Positions 20,510 to 29,259 of a stretch of 64,000 nucleotides of DNA are shown here, one piece after another. The DNA comes from Cellulosimicrobium cellulans (GTDB lineage: Bacteria > Actinomycetota > Actinomycetes > Actinomycetales > Cellulomonadaceae), in the NCBI RefSeq assembly GCF_006539945.1, contig NZ_BJNZ01000020.1:17472-81471 (forward strand), in the 5' to 3' direction. Positions within the stretch are counted from its first letter, which is position 1, and the number at the start of each line of letters is the position of its first letter. A model generated the notes under the pieces. It ran no database searches, had not been told where the DNA came from, and saw only the letters and a list, made by a program, of their open reading frames with translations. The position numbers and the translations under genes were made by a program.

Positions 20510-23500
20510 TCACACCGGGACGTCCTCGCGCACCTCGTTCATCCGCTGGCTGATGACGGTCGTCACACCGTCGCCGCGCATCGTCACCCCGTAGAGCGCG
20601 TCGGCGATCTCCATCGTGCGCTTCTGGTGCGTGATGACGATGAGCTGCGAGTCCTCCTGGAGCTCCCGGAAGATCTCGAGGAGACGACCCAGGTTGACGT
20701 CGTCCAGCGCCGCCTCGACCTCGTCCATGACGTAGAACGGCGAGGGGCGGGCCTTGAAGATCGCCACGAGCAGCGCGACCGCCGTGAGCGAGCGCTCGCC
20801 GCCGGACAGCAGCGAGAGCCGCTTGACCTTCTTGCCCGCCGGTCGCGCCTCGACCTCGATCCCGGTCGTGAGCATGTCGTCCGGGTCCGTGAGCACGAGC
20901 CGTCCCTCGCCGCCGGGGAACATGCGTGCGAACACCCGCTCGAACTGCTCGGCGGTGTCGCGGTACGCGTCCGCGAACACCCGCTCGACGCGCTCGTCGA
21001 TCTCCTTGACGATCTCCAGGAGGTCGGCGCGCGACTTCTTGAGGTCGGCGAGCTGGTCCGCGAGGAACTTGTGGCGCTCCTCGAGCGCCGCGAACTCCTC
21101 GAGCGCGAGCGGGTTCACCTTGCCGAGGCGGCCCAGGTCGCGCTCGGCGGCGCGCAGCCGCTTCTCCTGGGTCGCGCGGTCGTAGGGCACCGTGCGCGGC
21201 TCGTCGTCGTCGGACGCGACCGGGACGCCACGGTGCGGCCCGAGCTCCTCGACGAGGACGGCCGGGTCGAGGCCGAGCTCGTCGACGCTGCGCGCCTGGA
21301 GCTGCTCGATCCGCAGCTGCTGCTGCGCACGCGCGACCTCGTCGCGGTGCGCGACGTCGGTCAGCTCACGGAGCCGGGAGGCCAGGTCGTCGACCTCGCG
21401 CCGCGCCGCGGTCACCGCGGCGTCGCGCTCGGCACGCGCGGCCTCGGCGGCCTCTCGCTCGGCCCCCGCACGCGCGAGCGAGCCGTCGACCGCGCTCAGG
21501 GCACGCGCGGCGCCGTCGCGCACCGCCGAGGCTCGCTCGGCCTGCCGCACCCGCGCGGCCTCCCGCCGCGCCGCCCGGTCGCGCGCCTCGCGCTCCGTCG
21601 CGGCGGCCCGGGCCAGCGACTGCGCGCGGCCGGCCACGGCCCGCGCGCGCTCCTCGCTCGTCCGCAGCGCGAGGCGCGCCTCCGTCTCCGTGGTGCGCGC
21701 CGCCGAGGCGAGGGCGAGGAGGCGGTCGCGCTCCGCCGACGCCTCGGCGACGGCCTCCTCCGACTGCTCCGGCGCCGCCTCCGCGGCGTCGAGCCGCTCC
21801 ACGAGACCCACGAGCGCCTCGCGCGCGTCGTCGGCACCCTGCGACGCGCGCTCGAGCGAGGCGCGGACACGCTCGGCCTCGGCGGCCGCCGAGCGCGCCG
21901 TCGCCCCCAGGTGCCCGAGCTGCTCCGCGACCGCGGCGAGCTGGGCGTCCGACTCGTTGAGCCGGTCGAGCGTGTCCTCGTAGCGCGCCCGGGCCTCCTG
22001 TGCGGCCTCGCGCGCGCCCACGAGGGCGAACCGGGCGCGCTCGGCACGGCCGGTCACGTCGGCGTGCGCGGTGCGCGCCTCGTCGAGCGCCGACTGCAGG
22101 TGCAGCACGCTCGGCGCCGACGCCGACCCGCCCCACGCGCGCGTCGCCGCCAGGAGGTCGCCCCCGCGCGTCACGACCGCGACGCCGGGGTGCCGGGCCA
22201 CCAGGGCGCGCGCCTGCGCGAGGTCGTCGACGACGGCGACGTCCGTGAGCAGGGCGCGCACGGCGTGACCCACGCCCCCGCCCGCCGTCACGACATCGAC
22301 GGCCCAGCGCGCGCCGTCCGGCAGGGCGACCGCGTCGCGCCCGCCCCCCTGTGCCGAGTCGACCGCGACGACGAGCCCGGCCCGGCCGGCGTCCTCGGTG
22401 CGCAGGTAGCGCAGGGCGTCGACGGCGGCGTCGACCGACTCCACGGCGACGGCGTCCGCGGCCGGCCCCAGCGCCGCGGCGACCGCGTCCTCGTACCCGG
22501 CCTCGACGCCCAGCAGCGCCGCGAGCGACCCCACCACGCCGACGGAGTCGGCGGCGAGGAGCGCACCGGCCCCGTCCTTGCGGTCGAGGCTCAGCTCGAG
22601 CGCCTCGATCCGCGCGCTCCACGTCGCGCGCTCCTGGTCCGCGGCGGAGGCCTCGTCCTCCAGCTCCCGCACGACGGTCGTCGTCCGCTCGACCTCGTCG
22701 GCGGCGGCCTCGTGCTCGGCGTCGAGGCCTTCCTCGCCCTCCTCGGCGCCGACCACCTGGGTCTCCAGCACCGCGAAGTCCGTGCGCGCCTGGGTGCCCC
22801 GGTGCTCGGCCTCCGCGAGCGACTCGCGGAGCCGCCCGATCTCCGCCTCCGCTGCCTCGACGCGGGTGCGCTGTGCGGCGACCTGGCCCGCGAGGCGCGC
22901 GAGGCCCTCCCGGCGGTCCGCGGCGCCGCGGAGCAGGGTCGCGACCGCGCGCTCGGCCTCGCCCGCCGACCGCTCGACGTCCTCACGGTCCGCGACGGCC
23001 GTCGCGAGCGCGTCCCGTGCACGTCCGACCTCGGCCTCGAGCTCGGCCTCGGTCGCGCGCACACGCTCCGCCTGGGCCTCGAGCTCGTCGGGGTCCTGGC
23101 CGCGCTGGGCGGGCTCCGGGCGGCCGAGCAGGCGCACACGCTCCTCCGCGAGCGTCTGCGTGCCGCGGAGGCGCTCGCGCAGGGAGGAGAGCCGGAACCA
23201 CACGTCCGTCGCCGCACCGAGCGCGGGCGCAGCCTCGGCCGCCTCGCGCTCGAGCCGGCCGAGCCCGTCACGCGCCGTGGCGAGCGCCCGCTCGACCTCC
23301 GCCTGCTGCGTGCGCAGCGCCGCCTCGTCGGCGATCTCCTGCTCCAGGGTGGCCGTGAGCTGGGCGAGGTCGTCCGCGAGCAGGCGGGCCTTCGCGTCGC
23401 GCAGGTCGGCCTGGATCGTCGCGGCCCTGCGGGCGATCTCGGCCTGGCGGCCCAGCGGGCCGAGCTGGCGCCGGATCTCGGCGGTGAGGTCCGCGAGGCG

Positions 23501-24067
23501 CGTGAGGTTGGCCTGCATCGCGTCGAGCTTGCGGAGCGCCTTCTCCTTGCGCTTGCGGTGCTTGAGGACGCCCGCGGCCTCCTCGACGAAGCCGCGCCGG
23601 TCCTCGGGCGTCGCGCGCAGGACCGCGTCGAGCTGCCCCTGGCCGACGATCACGTGCATCTCCCGGCCGAGGCCGGAGTCCGACAGAAGGTCCTGGATGT
23701 CGAGCAGGCGGCACGCGGAGCCGTTGATCGCGTACTCGGAGCCGCCGCTGCGGAACAGCGTGCGGGAGATCGTCACCTCGGTGTAGTCGATCGGCAGCAC
23801 GCCGTCGGTGTTGTCGATCGTCAGGGAGACCTCGGCACGGCCGAGCGGGGGGCGCCCCGCCGTCCCGGCGAAGATGACGTCCTCCATCTTGCCGCCGCGC
23901 AGGGTCTTGGCGCCCTGCTCCCCCATGACCCACGCGAGCGCGTCGACGACGTTGGACTTGCCCGAGCCGTTCGGCCCGACGACGCATGTGACACCGGGCT
24001 CGAAGCTCAGCGTCGTCGCGGACGCGAACGACTTGAAGCCGCGCAGCGTCAGGGTCTTGAGGTGCAC
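20510..24067 (-). CDS. smc: Chromosome segregation protein SMC
   Basis: SMC ATPase of the condensin complex, which with ScpA and ScpB compacts and aligns chromosome arms. 1185 residues, normal length. The N-terminal head has Walker A VVGPNGSGKSNVVDALAWVM. Long coiled coils follow (about 165-500 and 670-1010), interrupted by the hinge near 510-660, and the C-terminal head has signature LSGGERSLTAVALL and Walker B FYVMDEVEAALDD. The coiled-coil arms are Ala/Arg/Glu-rich. The GTG at 24067 has TAGGCT 7 nt upstream, so the mRNA is probably leaderless. It lies between ndk and a small membrane protein. scpA and scpB are not in the window. Confidence 0.97.
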   Translation of the reverse strand: MHLKTLTLRGFKSFASATTLSFEPGVTCVVGPNGSGKSNVVDALAWVMGEQGAKTLRGGKMEDVIFAGTAGRPPLGRAEVSLTIDNTDGVLPIDYTEVTISRTLFRSGGSEYAINGSACRLLDIQDLLSDSGLGREMHVIVGQGQLDAVLRATPEDRRGFVEEAAGVLKHRKRKEKALRKLDAMQANLTRLADLTAEIRRQLGPLGRQAEIARRAATIQADLRDAKARLLADDLAQLTATLEQEIADEAALRTQQAEVERALATARDGLGRLEREAAEAAPALGAATDVWFRLSSLRERLRGTQTLAEERVRLLGRPEPAQRGQDPDELEAQAERVRATEAELEAEVGRARDALATAVADREDVERSAGEAERAVATLLRGAADRREGLARLAGQVAAQRTRVEAAEAEIGRLRESLAEAEHRGTQARTDFAVLETQVVGAEEGEEGLDAEHEAAADEVERTTTVVRELEDEASAADQERATWSARIEALELSLDRKDGAGALLAADSVGVVGSLAALLGVEAGYEDAVAAALGPAADAVAVESVDAAVDALRYLRTEDAGRAGLVVAVDSAQGGGRDAVALPDGARWAVDVVTAGGGVGHAVRALLTDVAVVDDLAQARALVARHPGVAVVTRGGDLLAATRAWGGSASAPSVLHLQSALDEARTAHADVTGRAERARFALVGAREAAQEARARYEDTLDRLNESDAQLAAVAEQLGHLGATARSAAAEAERVRASLERASQGADDAREALVGLVERLDAAEAAPEQSEEAVAEASAERDRLLALASAARTTETEARLALRTSEERARAVAGRAQSLARAAATEREARDRAARREAARVRQAERASAVRDGAARALSAVDGSLARAGAEREAAEAARAERDAAVTAARREVDDLASRLRELTDVAHRDEVARAQQQLRIEQLQARSVDELGLDPAVLVEELGPHRGVPVASDDDEPRTVPYDRATQEKRLRAAERDLGRLGKVNPLALEEFAALEERHKFLADQLADLKKSRADLLEIVKEIDERVERVFADAYRDTAEQFERVFARMFPGGEGRLVLTDPDDMLTTGIEVEARPAGKKVKRLSLLSGGERSLTAVALLVAIFKARPSPFYVMDEVEAALDDVNLGRLLEIFRELQEDSQLIVITHQKRTMEIADALYGVTMRGDGVTTVISQRMNEVREDVPV

Positions 24068-24074
24068 GCACCCG

Positions 24075-24080
24075 AGCCTA
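24075..24080 (-). promoter_or_regulatory. Candidate -10 box of leaderless smc
   Basis: TAGGCT (TAnnnT type) on the minus strand, 7 nt before the smc GTG. Confidence 0.5.
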
Positions 24081-24156
24081 GTGGCGGCCCCCGACGAACC
24101 CGCGGATCTGCGCCCCGCGCGGCCGGGCGCCGTCGCCGGAGGTGCCGCGACGCGCG

Positions 24157-24193
24157 ACGCCCCGCCTCGGCCGGTGCGGCCGAGACGGGGCGT
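24157..24193 (-). terminator. ndk terminator hairpin
   Basis: Stem ACGCCCCG/CGGGGCGT continued by CTCGGCC/GGCCGAG across one mismatch, with a 5-nt loop, 20 bases past the ndk stop and ahead of smc. Confidence 0.7.
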
Positions 24194-24212
24194 GGTGCTG
24201 CGTGCCGGTGCG

Positions 24213-24665
24213 TCAGCCGAGCTCGGGGAACCAGAGCGCGATCTCGCGCGCGGCGGACTCGGGCGAGTCGGAGCCGTGGACGAGGTTCTGCTGGACCTTG
24301 AGACCCCAGTCGCGGCCGAGGTCGCCGCGGATGGTGCCGGGGAGCGCCTCGGTCGGGTTCGTCGCGCCCGCGAGGGAGCGGAAGCCGGGGACGACGCCCT
24401 GACCCTCGGCGACGACCGCGAGCACCTTGCCCGACAGCATGAAGTCGACGAGCGGCTGGTAGAACGGCTTGCCCTCGTGCTCGGCGTAGTGCGCCGCGAG
24501 CAGCTCGGGCGTCGCGTCGAGCAGACGCACGGCGGCGAGCGTGTAGCCCTTGGCCTCGACGCGGCGCAGGACCTCGCCGGACAGGCCGCGGCGGACGCCG
24601 TCGGGCTTGACGAGGATGAGGGTGCGCTCGATGGTCTCGGTCAGTGCGGGTGCGACGTCGGTCAT
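24213..24665 (-). CDS. ndk: Nucleoside-diphosphate kinase
   Basis: Transfers the gamma phosphate of ATP to other NDPs through a phosphohistidine. 150 residues including a 13-residue N-terminal extension. TLILVKPDGVRRGLSGEVLRR is the start of the fold and NLVHGSDSPESA holds active-site His130. The ATG at 24665 is supported by the start of the conserved domain and by TAGGCT 8 nt upstream. It follows DUF4233 on the same strand, the conserved folC-DUF4233-ndk order, although folC is displaced here. Confidence 0.97.
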   Translation of the reverse strand: MTDVAPALTETIERTLILVKPDGVRRGLSGEVLRRVEAKGYTLAAVRLLDATPELLAAHYAEHEGKPFYQPLVDFMLSGKVLAVVAEGQGVVPGFRSLAGATNPTEALPGTIRGDLGRDWGLKVQQNLVHGSDSPESAAREIALWFPELG

Positions 24666-24741
24666 GGTCGCCGAGCCTACCGGCCGCACCGGCGTGCGGG
24701 ACGCCGTGACCACCCGCGCGGGGGCGCGGGCACGCGTCGCC

Positions 24742-25236
24742 TCAGTCGGCGTTGGGCGCGGTCTCGGGATGCTCGGCGTCGTACGCCGCGCGCTCGCGGT
24801 CGATGCGCCCGCCGAGCCGGATCGAGACGACCCACAGCACGACGAAGAGGCCGCCGACCACGAACATCATCGGCACCACGAGCCCGAAGGCCAGGACCGG
24901 CACCTGGACGACCGACCCGGCGACGTAGCCCCCGGGTGTGCCGACCATGCGGGAGAGGACCACGAGCACGACGGCGAGGACGCCGCCCACGAGCCAGATC
25001 GACGTCGCGCTCGGCAGCTCGAGCGGCCCGCGCGAGTAGGGCACGTCCCGCAGCCCGTAGGCGACGAGCGTGGCGAACACGACGAGGAAGGCCTCGAGCA
25101 GCAGCGTGGTCGACGCGAACTGGGCCTTCGCGGGCTTCTTCGGCTTGATGCGGTCGCCCGGGGACGGGCGCACCGGGCCCGCCGCGCGGCCGTGGCGGGA
25201 CGGCTGCGCGGCGGGCTGCGACGGCGAGGTGCTCAC
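24742..25236 (-). CDS. DUF4233 family membrane protein
   Basis: 164 residues. A basic Pro-rich N-tail (1-38) is followed by four predicted membrane helices. The family is typically encoded directly downstream of folC in actinobacteria, and its function is unknown. Here the GTG start at 25236 lies 4 nt after the stop of an MFS transporter gene instead, so the gene now depends on that upstream operon or on an internal promoter. The family assignment rests on recalled gene context, size and topology. Confidence 0.8.
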   Translation of the reverse strand: MSTSPSQPAAQPSRHGRAAGPVRPSPGDRIKPKKPAKAQFASTTLLLEAFLVVFATLVAYGLRDVPYSRGPLELPSATSIWLVGGVLAVVLVVLSRMVGTPGGYVAGSVVQVPVLAFGLVVPMMFVVGGLFVVLWVVSIRLGGRIDRERAAYDAEHPETAPNAD

Positions 25237-25240
25237 CCGG

Positions 25241-26968
25241 TCAGGATACCGGCGCGCCGTCGCGCCCCCGGCCCTCCGGCCGGTCGTCGCCGGCGCCGGC
25301 GCCGCCCGCGGCCACGACGACCGCGCCGTCCTCCACGCTGTCCGCGGCCTGCGCCGGGGCGTCCTCGACGAGGTCGCCGTGGTCCGCGACGGCCTCGCCG
25401 CGCGCGACCATCCCGGCCACGTCGGAGAGCGTGACCTCGCGCAGGAAGAGCGCGAGGACGAACCCGACGAGCACGAGCGGGACGAGGTACCAGAAGGCGG
25501 GGGCGAGCGCGTCGGTGAACGCGTCGACGACGCCCGTGTGGATCGGCTCGGGGAGCTGCTGCACCATCTCCGGCGTGAGCGACGACCCCTCGGCCCCGGC
25601 GGGGGCGGAGCCCGCGGGCAGGCCCGCGAAGACGCCGTCGAGGTTGTCGGCGAGGCGCGACGTGAAGATGGTGCTGAACAGCGCCGTGCCGACGGCCGCG
25701 CCGATCTCGCGGAAGAAGTTGTTCGCGCTCGTCGCCGTCCCGATCTCGTGCGGGTCGACCGAGTTCTGCACCGCGAGGACGATCGTCTGCATGACGAGGC
25801 CCATGCCGGCGCCCATGACGAAGATCATGGCGCCGAAGAGCCACATCGACATGTCGCCCGTGATGCGCGTGAGCCACATCATGCCGGCCGCGGTGATCGC
25901 GAGGCCCAGCACCGGGTAGATCTTGTAGCGGCCGGTCTTCGTGATCGCGACACCCGAACCGATCGCCGTGATCATGACGCCGACCATCATCGGCAGCATG
26001 AGGAACCCGGACTCGGTGACCCCCGCGCCGGTGGACATCTGGAGGAACGTCGGCAGGAAGGCGAGCGCCGAGAACATGCCCATGCCGAGCACGAGGCCGA
26101 TGAGGGTCGCGATCGTGAACGTCCGGTTCTTGAACAGGTGCAGCGGGAGCAGCGGCTCCTCGGCGCGGTTCTCCACCACGACGAACGCGGCGACCGAGAC
26201 GACCACGGCGGCCACGAGGCCCAGGAGCCACGGGTCCGACCAGTCGTAGCCGCGCGAGCTGGTCAGCGACTCCCAGCTCGTGACGAGCACGATGCCGGAC
26301 GTGGCCACGACGAGGAAGAAGATGCCGGCGACGTCGATCTTGCGGCCGGAGCGGTGCGACGGGAGCTTGAGCGCGACCCACGCGACCACGAACGCCGCGA
26401 CGCCGATCGGGACGTTGATCCAGAACGCCCAGCGCCAGCCGGGCCCCTCGGTGAACCAGCCGCCGAGGAGCGGTCCGATCACGGCCGCGATGCCGAACAG
26501 GGCGCCCATGGGGCCCATGTACTTGCCACGGTCCTTGGCAGGCACGATGTCGGCGATGATCGCCTGCGACAGGATCATGAGACCGCCGCCGCCGAGGCCC
26601 TGCACGCCGCGCCACGCGACGAGCTCGGGGAACGACTGCGCGAACCCGGCACCGGCCGACGCGATCGTGAAGAGCCCGATCGCGACGAGGAACGGCCACC
26701 GACGACCCCAGAGGTCGCCGAACTTGCCGTAGAGGGGCATGACGATCGCGATCGCCAGGATGTAGGCCGTGATGACCCAGCCCTGGTGCTCGACGCCGTG
26801 GAGCTCGCCCACGATCGTCGGCATCGCGGTGCCCACGATCGACTGGTCGAGCGAGGACAGGAACATCGACGCCATGAGCGCGCCGAAGATCACCCACACG
26901 GTGCGCGGGGTGAGCACGACGAGCGGCTTGCCGCCGTCGACGGGCGGTGCAGCGGTGGAGGAGGCCAT
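25241..26968 (-). CDS. DHA2-family MFS drug/multidrug exporter
   Basis: 575 residues with 14 predicted membrane helices, the EmrB/QacA topology. It exports toxic compounds using the proton gradient, with unknown substrate. Motifs: LDQSIVGTAMPTI (motif D1), YGKFGDLWGRR (motif A) and FGIAAVIGPLLGG (motif C, antiporter type). A hydrophilic Ala/Asp-rich C-terminal tail of about 60 residues is cytosolic. It lies 88 bp downstream of a TetR gene on the same strand, so local repression and induction by a transported ligand are likely. It forms the downstream end of the block inserted between folC and DUF4233. Confidence 0.92.
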   Translation of the reverse strand: MASSTAAPPVDGGKPLVVLTPRTVWVIFGALMASMFLSSLDQSIVGTAMPTIVGELHGVEHQGWVITAYILAIAIVMPLYGKFGDLWGRRWPFLVAIGLFTIASAGAGFAQSFPELVAWRGVQGLGGGGLMILSQAIIADIVPAKDRGKYMGPMGALFGIAAVIGPLLGGWFTEGPGWRWAFWINVPIGVAAFVVAWVALKLPSHRSGRKIDVAGIFFLVVATSGIVLVTSWESLTSSRGYDWSDPWLLGLVAAVVVSVAAFVVVENRAEEPLLPLHLFKNRTFTIATLIGLVLGMGMFSALAFLPTFLQMSTGAGVTESGFLMLPMMVGVMITAIGSGVAITKTGRYKIYPVLGLAITAAGMMWLTRITGDMSMWLFGAMIFVMGAGMGLVMQTIVLAVQNSVDPHEIGTATSANNFFREIGAAVGTALFSTIFTSRLADNLDGVFAGLPAGSAPAGAEGSSLTPEMVQQLPEPIHTGVVDAFTDALAPAFWYLVPLVLVGFVLALFLREVTLSDVAGMVARGEAVADHGDLVEDAPAQAADSVEDGAVVVAAGGAGAGDDRPEGRGRDGAPVS

Positions 26969-27056
26969 GAGGATCCGGTTCGGTCAGGACGGGCGAGGAC
27001 GCGCCGACGGGCGCGGCCCGTCGTCGGGTGGTGGGGGGGGAGATGGAGGGGTGCGG

Positions 27057-27755
27057 CTAGCGGGCCGCGGGATCGGGGGCGCGCGAGTCCTGGAGGAGCG
27101 CCCGGAGCTGCCCGACGACGCTCGGCAGGTGGTCCACCGGCTCGCCCTCCCGGTCGTGCTGCTGCCACTCGAGCGTGCTCGCGCGCAGGAGGCTCATGAC
27201 CACGAGGGCCAGGAGCTCGGGATCGGGGACGAAGGGCCGCACGGCGCGGCGCGCGAGGAACATGTCGACGAGCTCGGCGCGGTGTCCCTCGACCCAGGCG
27301 ACGTGCCGCGTGACGAGGTGCGGCTCGCGCTGGACGAGCTCGAGCGTGCGGGCCATGCGCTCGGGCGTGACGACCTGCTGCGCGAGCACGTCGGCCACGA
27401 CGACCTCGAGGTCGTCGAGCAGCGCCCCTGTGGGACCGCCCCCGATGAAGGTCGCCACGATCTCGGGTCGCACGGCGAGGTCCTCGAGGCTGAGCACGGC
27501 GTCGTCCTTCGACGGGAAGTAGTTGAAGAACGTGCGCGGAGAGACCCCGACCTCGGCGCAGATGTCCTCGACCGTCACCGCGTCGAAGCCGCGCTCCAGC
27601 ACGAGCGACTGCGCCGCCTCGACGAGCGCCTCGCGCCGGGCGCGCTTCTTGCGCTCCCGCAGACCGTCGGGAGACGGCGCCAGGCATGCCGCGGCCCGCT
27701 CGGCCGACGAAGGGCGAGCGGGCACGTCAGGGAGAGTCGTGGGCACGAGGACCAT
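27057..27755 (-). CDS. TetR family transcriptional regulator
   Basis: 232 residues: a disordered N-terminal tail (1-32), then the TetR HTH (about 35-85; RREALVEAAQSLVLERGFDAVTVEDICAEVGVSPRTFFNYFPSKDD) given here only to mark its span by its first and last residues, RREAL and SKDD, and a helical ligand-binding domain. Two perfect TTGCA-N5-TGCAA palindromes lie directly upstream of the ATG at 27755, so autoregulation is expected. AGGA is placed 7 nt before the ATG. Co-orientation with the MFS gene suggests a regulator-exporter pair. It might also affect the dha operon that ends just upstream. Confidence 0.9.
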   Translation of the reverse strand: MVLVPTTLPDVPARPSSAERAAACLAPSPDGLRERKKRARREALVEAAQSLVLERGFDAVTVEDICAEVGVSPRTFFNYFPSKDDAVLSLEDLAVRPEIVATFIGGGPTGALLDDLEVVVADVLAQQVVTPERMARTLELVQREPHLVTRHVAWVEGHRAELVDMFLARRAVRPFVPDPELLALVVMSLLRASTLEWQQHDREGEPVDHLPSVVGQLRALLQDSRAPDPAAR

Positions 27756-27757
27756 TC

Positions 27758-27789
27758 TTGCATCCTGTGCAATTTTGCATCAACTGCAA
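27758..27789 (-). promoter_or_regulatory. Tandem TetR-type operator
   Basis: Two 15-bp palindromes of the form TTGCA-N5-TGCAA at 27758-27772 and 27775-27789, centres 17 bp apart. They begin 3 bp from the tetR start codon and lie in an AT-rich patch inside otherwise GC-rich DNA. The layout suits cooperative binding of two dimers and repression of tetR and the exporter. Confidence 0.75.
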
Positions 27790-27820
27790 TACCGCGTGAC
27801 CACCGTCACACGGGCATCGG

Positions 27821-28549
27821 TCAGACCTCGCCGAACCCACCTTCCACGGCGTCCACGACCGCGGCCACGGCGTCGGCGGCCTGGGGCCCCTCCCCCGTCA
27901 CGGTGAGCTCCTGGCCGCCCGTCGCGCCGAGCTTCATGAGCTCGAGCACGCTCGCCCCGTTGACGCCGTCGATCGCGATGCTCGCGTCGAAGCCCGCGAC
28001 GAGGCGGGCCAGCACCGCCGCGGGGCGCGCATGGAGCCCGAGCGGGTTGCGCAGCGTGACGACGGCGCGCGCGGCCCCGTCCGCGGAGGTTGCGGCCTCG
28101 GCGGACGGCTCGTCGCCCTCGGGCCCTCCGGCCGAGACCGCGAACGTGCCGCCCGCGTGCTCGGCGGACGCGAGCACCTCGGAGACGTCCCCGCCGCCGT
28201 GGGCGGTCACCGCCGCGGCGACGGCACCCTCGACGAACGGGGCATCGGCGAGCCGGACCCTCCCGTCGTACCCGTCCTCCATGTCGAGCACGGACTCGAC
28301 GGTCATGACGGCCGAGCCGAGGTCGGCGAGGACGACCGCGCCGTCCGCGACGCCGAGCGCCTCCTCGAGCGCCCCGGACACGCGGTCGTAGCTGGTGCCG
28401 AGCCCGCCGTCGTCGGTCCCCCCGGCCGCGAGCAGCAACACTCCGGGAGCCATCTGCGCGGACAGCTCGACGGCGCCCTCCGCGAGCCGCTGCGAGTGCG
28501 AGACGAGGACCAGCGCGACGCGCGCCCGCGCCCCGACCGTGCCGCTCAC
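27821..28549 (-). CDS. dhaM: PTS-dependent dihydroxyacetone kinase phosphotransferase subunit DhaM
   Basis: Phosphoryl donor subunit that passes phosphate from the PTS to ADP bound on DhaL. 242 residues: an EIIA-Dha (mannose-type) domain with active His18 (LVSHSQRLAEG) and an HPr domain with His173 (NPLGLHARPAAVL), joined by a Gly/Ala-rich linker (about 135-160). No EI-like domain, so the general EI of the cell must load it. The ATG at 28549 overlaps the dhaL TGA. Last gene of dhaKLM. Confidence 0.94.
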   Translation of the reverse strand: MSGTVGARARVALVLVSHSQRLAEGAVELSAQMAPGVLLLAAGGTDDGGLGTSYDRVSGALEEALGVADGAVVLADLGSAVMTVESVLDMEDGYDGRVRLADAPFVEGAVAAAVTAHGGGDVSEVLASAEHAGGTFAVSAGGPEGDEPSAEAATSADGAARAVVTLRNPLGLHARPAAVLARLVAGFDASIAIDGVNGASVLELMKLGATGGQELTVTGEGPQAADAVAAVVDAVEGGFGEV

Positions 28550-29190
28550 GCGGTCGCCGCGTCGCGCGCGGCCTCGAGCAGGATCGCCGTCGACGTGGCC
28601 CCCGGGTCCTGGTGACCCGCGCTGCGCTCCCCGAGATAGCTCGCGCGGCCCTTGGTGGCGACGAGCGGGATCGTCGCCTCGGCGCCCGCGCGCGCCGCCG
28701 TCGCGGCCGCGGCGAGGACGTCGGCGGTCGACGCGCCACCGTCGGCGGCACCCTCCGCCGCGTCCACGGCGGGCTGCCAGGCGTCCACCATCGTCTTCTC
28801 GCCGAGCTGGGCCTTGCCGCGCGCGGTGATGCCCTCGAGCGCGCCCTCGAGGAGCGCGACGACGCCGTGCGCGTCGAGCTCGGCGAGCCCGGTCACCTTC
28901 GCGGCCCGGAGGTACGCCGTCCCGTACAGGGGGCCCGAGGCGCCGCCGACGGACGACATGAGCGTCGTGGCCACCAGCTTGAGCACGTCGCCGATCTGGC
29001 CCGGCGGCTGGTCGCCGGCGGCCGCCCCGTCGAGCTTGGCGACCACGGCGCGGAACCCCCGGTCGAGGTTCTCCCCGTGGTCGCCGTCACCGATCTGGCG
29101 GTCCAGCTCGGTCAGCTCGTCCCGTGCCGCCGCGATGCGCTCCGCGCTCAGCCGCGTCCACCGGTCCGCCCAGGCCACGTCCAGCGTCAT
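28546..29190 (-). CDS. dhaL: Dihydroxyacetone kinase subunit DhaL (ADP-binding)
   Basis: 214-residue helical-barrel subunit that carries a tightly bound ADP acting as coenzyme. DhaM rephosphorylates it and DhaK uses the resulting ATP. IGDGDHGENLDRGF supplies the Mg-binding aspartates, and SSVGGASGPLYGTAYLRAA the nucleotide-binding loop. DAWQPAVDAAE is the usual late motif. It starts with an ATG at 29190 after GAGAGGTGGGGC. A 9-bp hairpin sits in the 69-bp gap after dhaK, while dhaL and dhaM overlap by 4 nt. Confidence 0.94.
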   Translation of the reverse strand: MTLDVAWADRWTRLSAERIAAARDELTELDRQIGDGDHGENLDRGFRAVVAKLDGAAAGDQPPGQIGDVLKLVATTLMSSVGGASGPLYGTAYLRAAKVTGLAELDAHGVVALLEGALEGITARGKAQLGEKTMVDAWQPAVDAAEGAADGGASTADVLAAAATAARAGAEATIPLVATKGRASYLGERSAGHQDPGATSTAILLEAARDAATA

Positions 29191-29211
29191 GCCCCACCTC
29201 TCCTCGCCGTC

Positions 29212-29232
29212 GAGCCGGCGGTCCGCCGGCTC
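29212..29232 (-). other. Hairpin between dhaK and dhaL
   Basis: GAGCCGGCG and CGCCGGCTC with a 3-nt loop, within the dhaK-dhaL gap. Likely an mRNA processing or attenuation element that favours dhaK. Confidence 0.4.
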
Positions 29233-29259
29233 TCGGAGACTGCACGAAAGGGCACCGCC

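Noticed and set aside
18716..24301. 1861-codon open frame antisense to ftsY and smc
   Set aside because: It covers two unmistakable genes and several intergenic regions, and has no recognisable domain.
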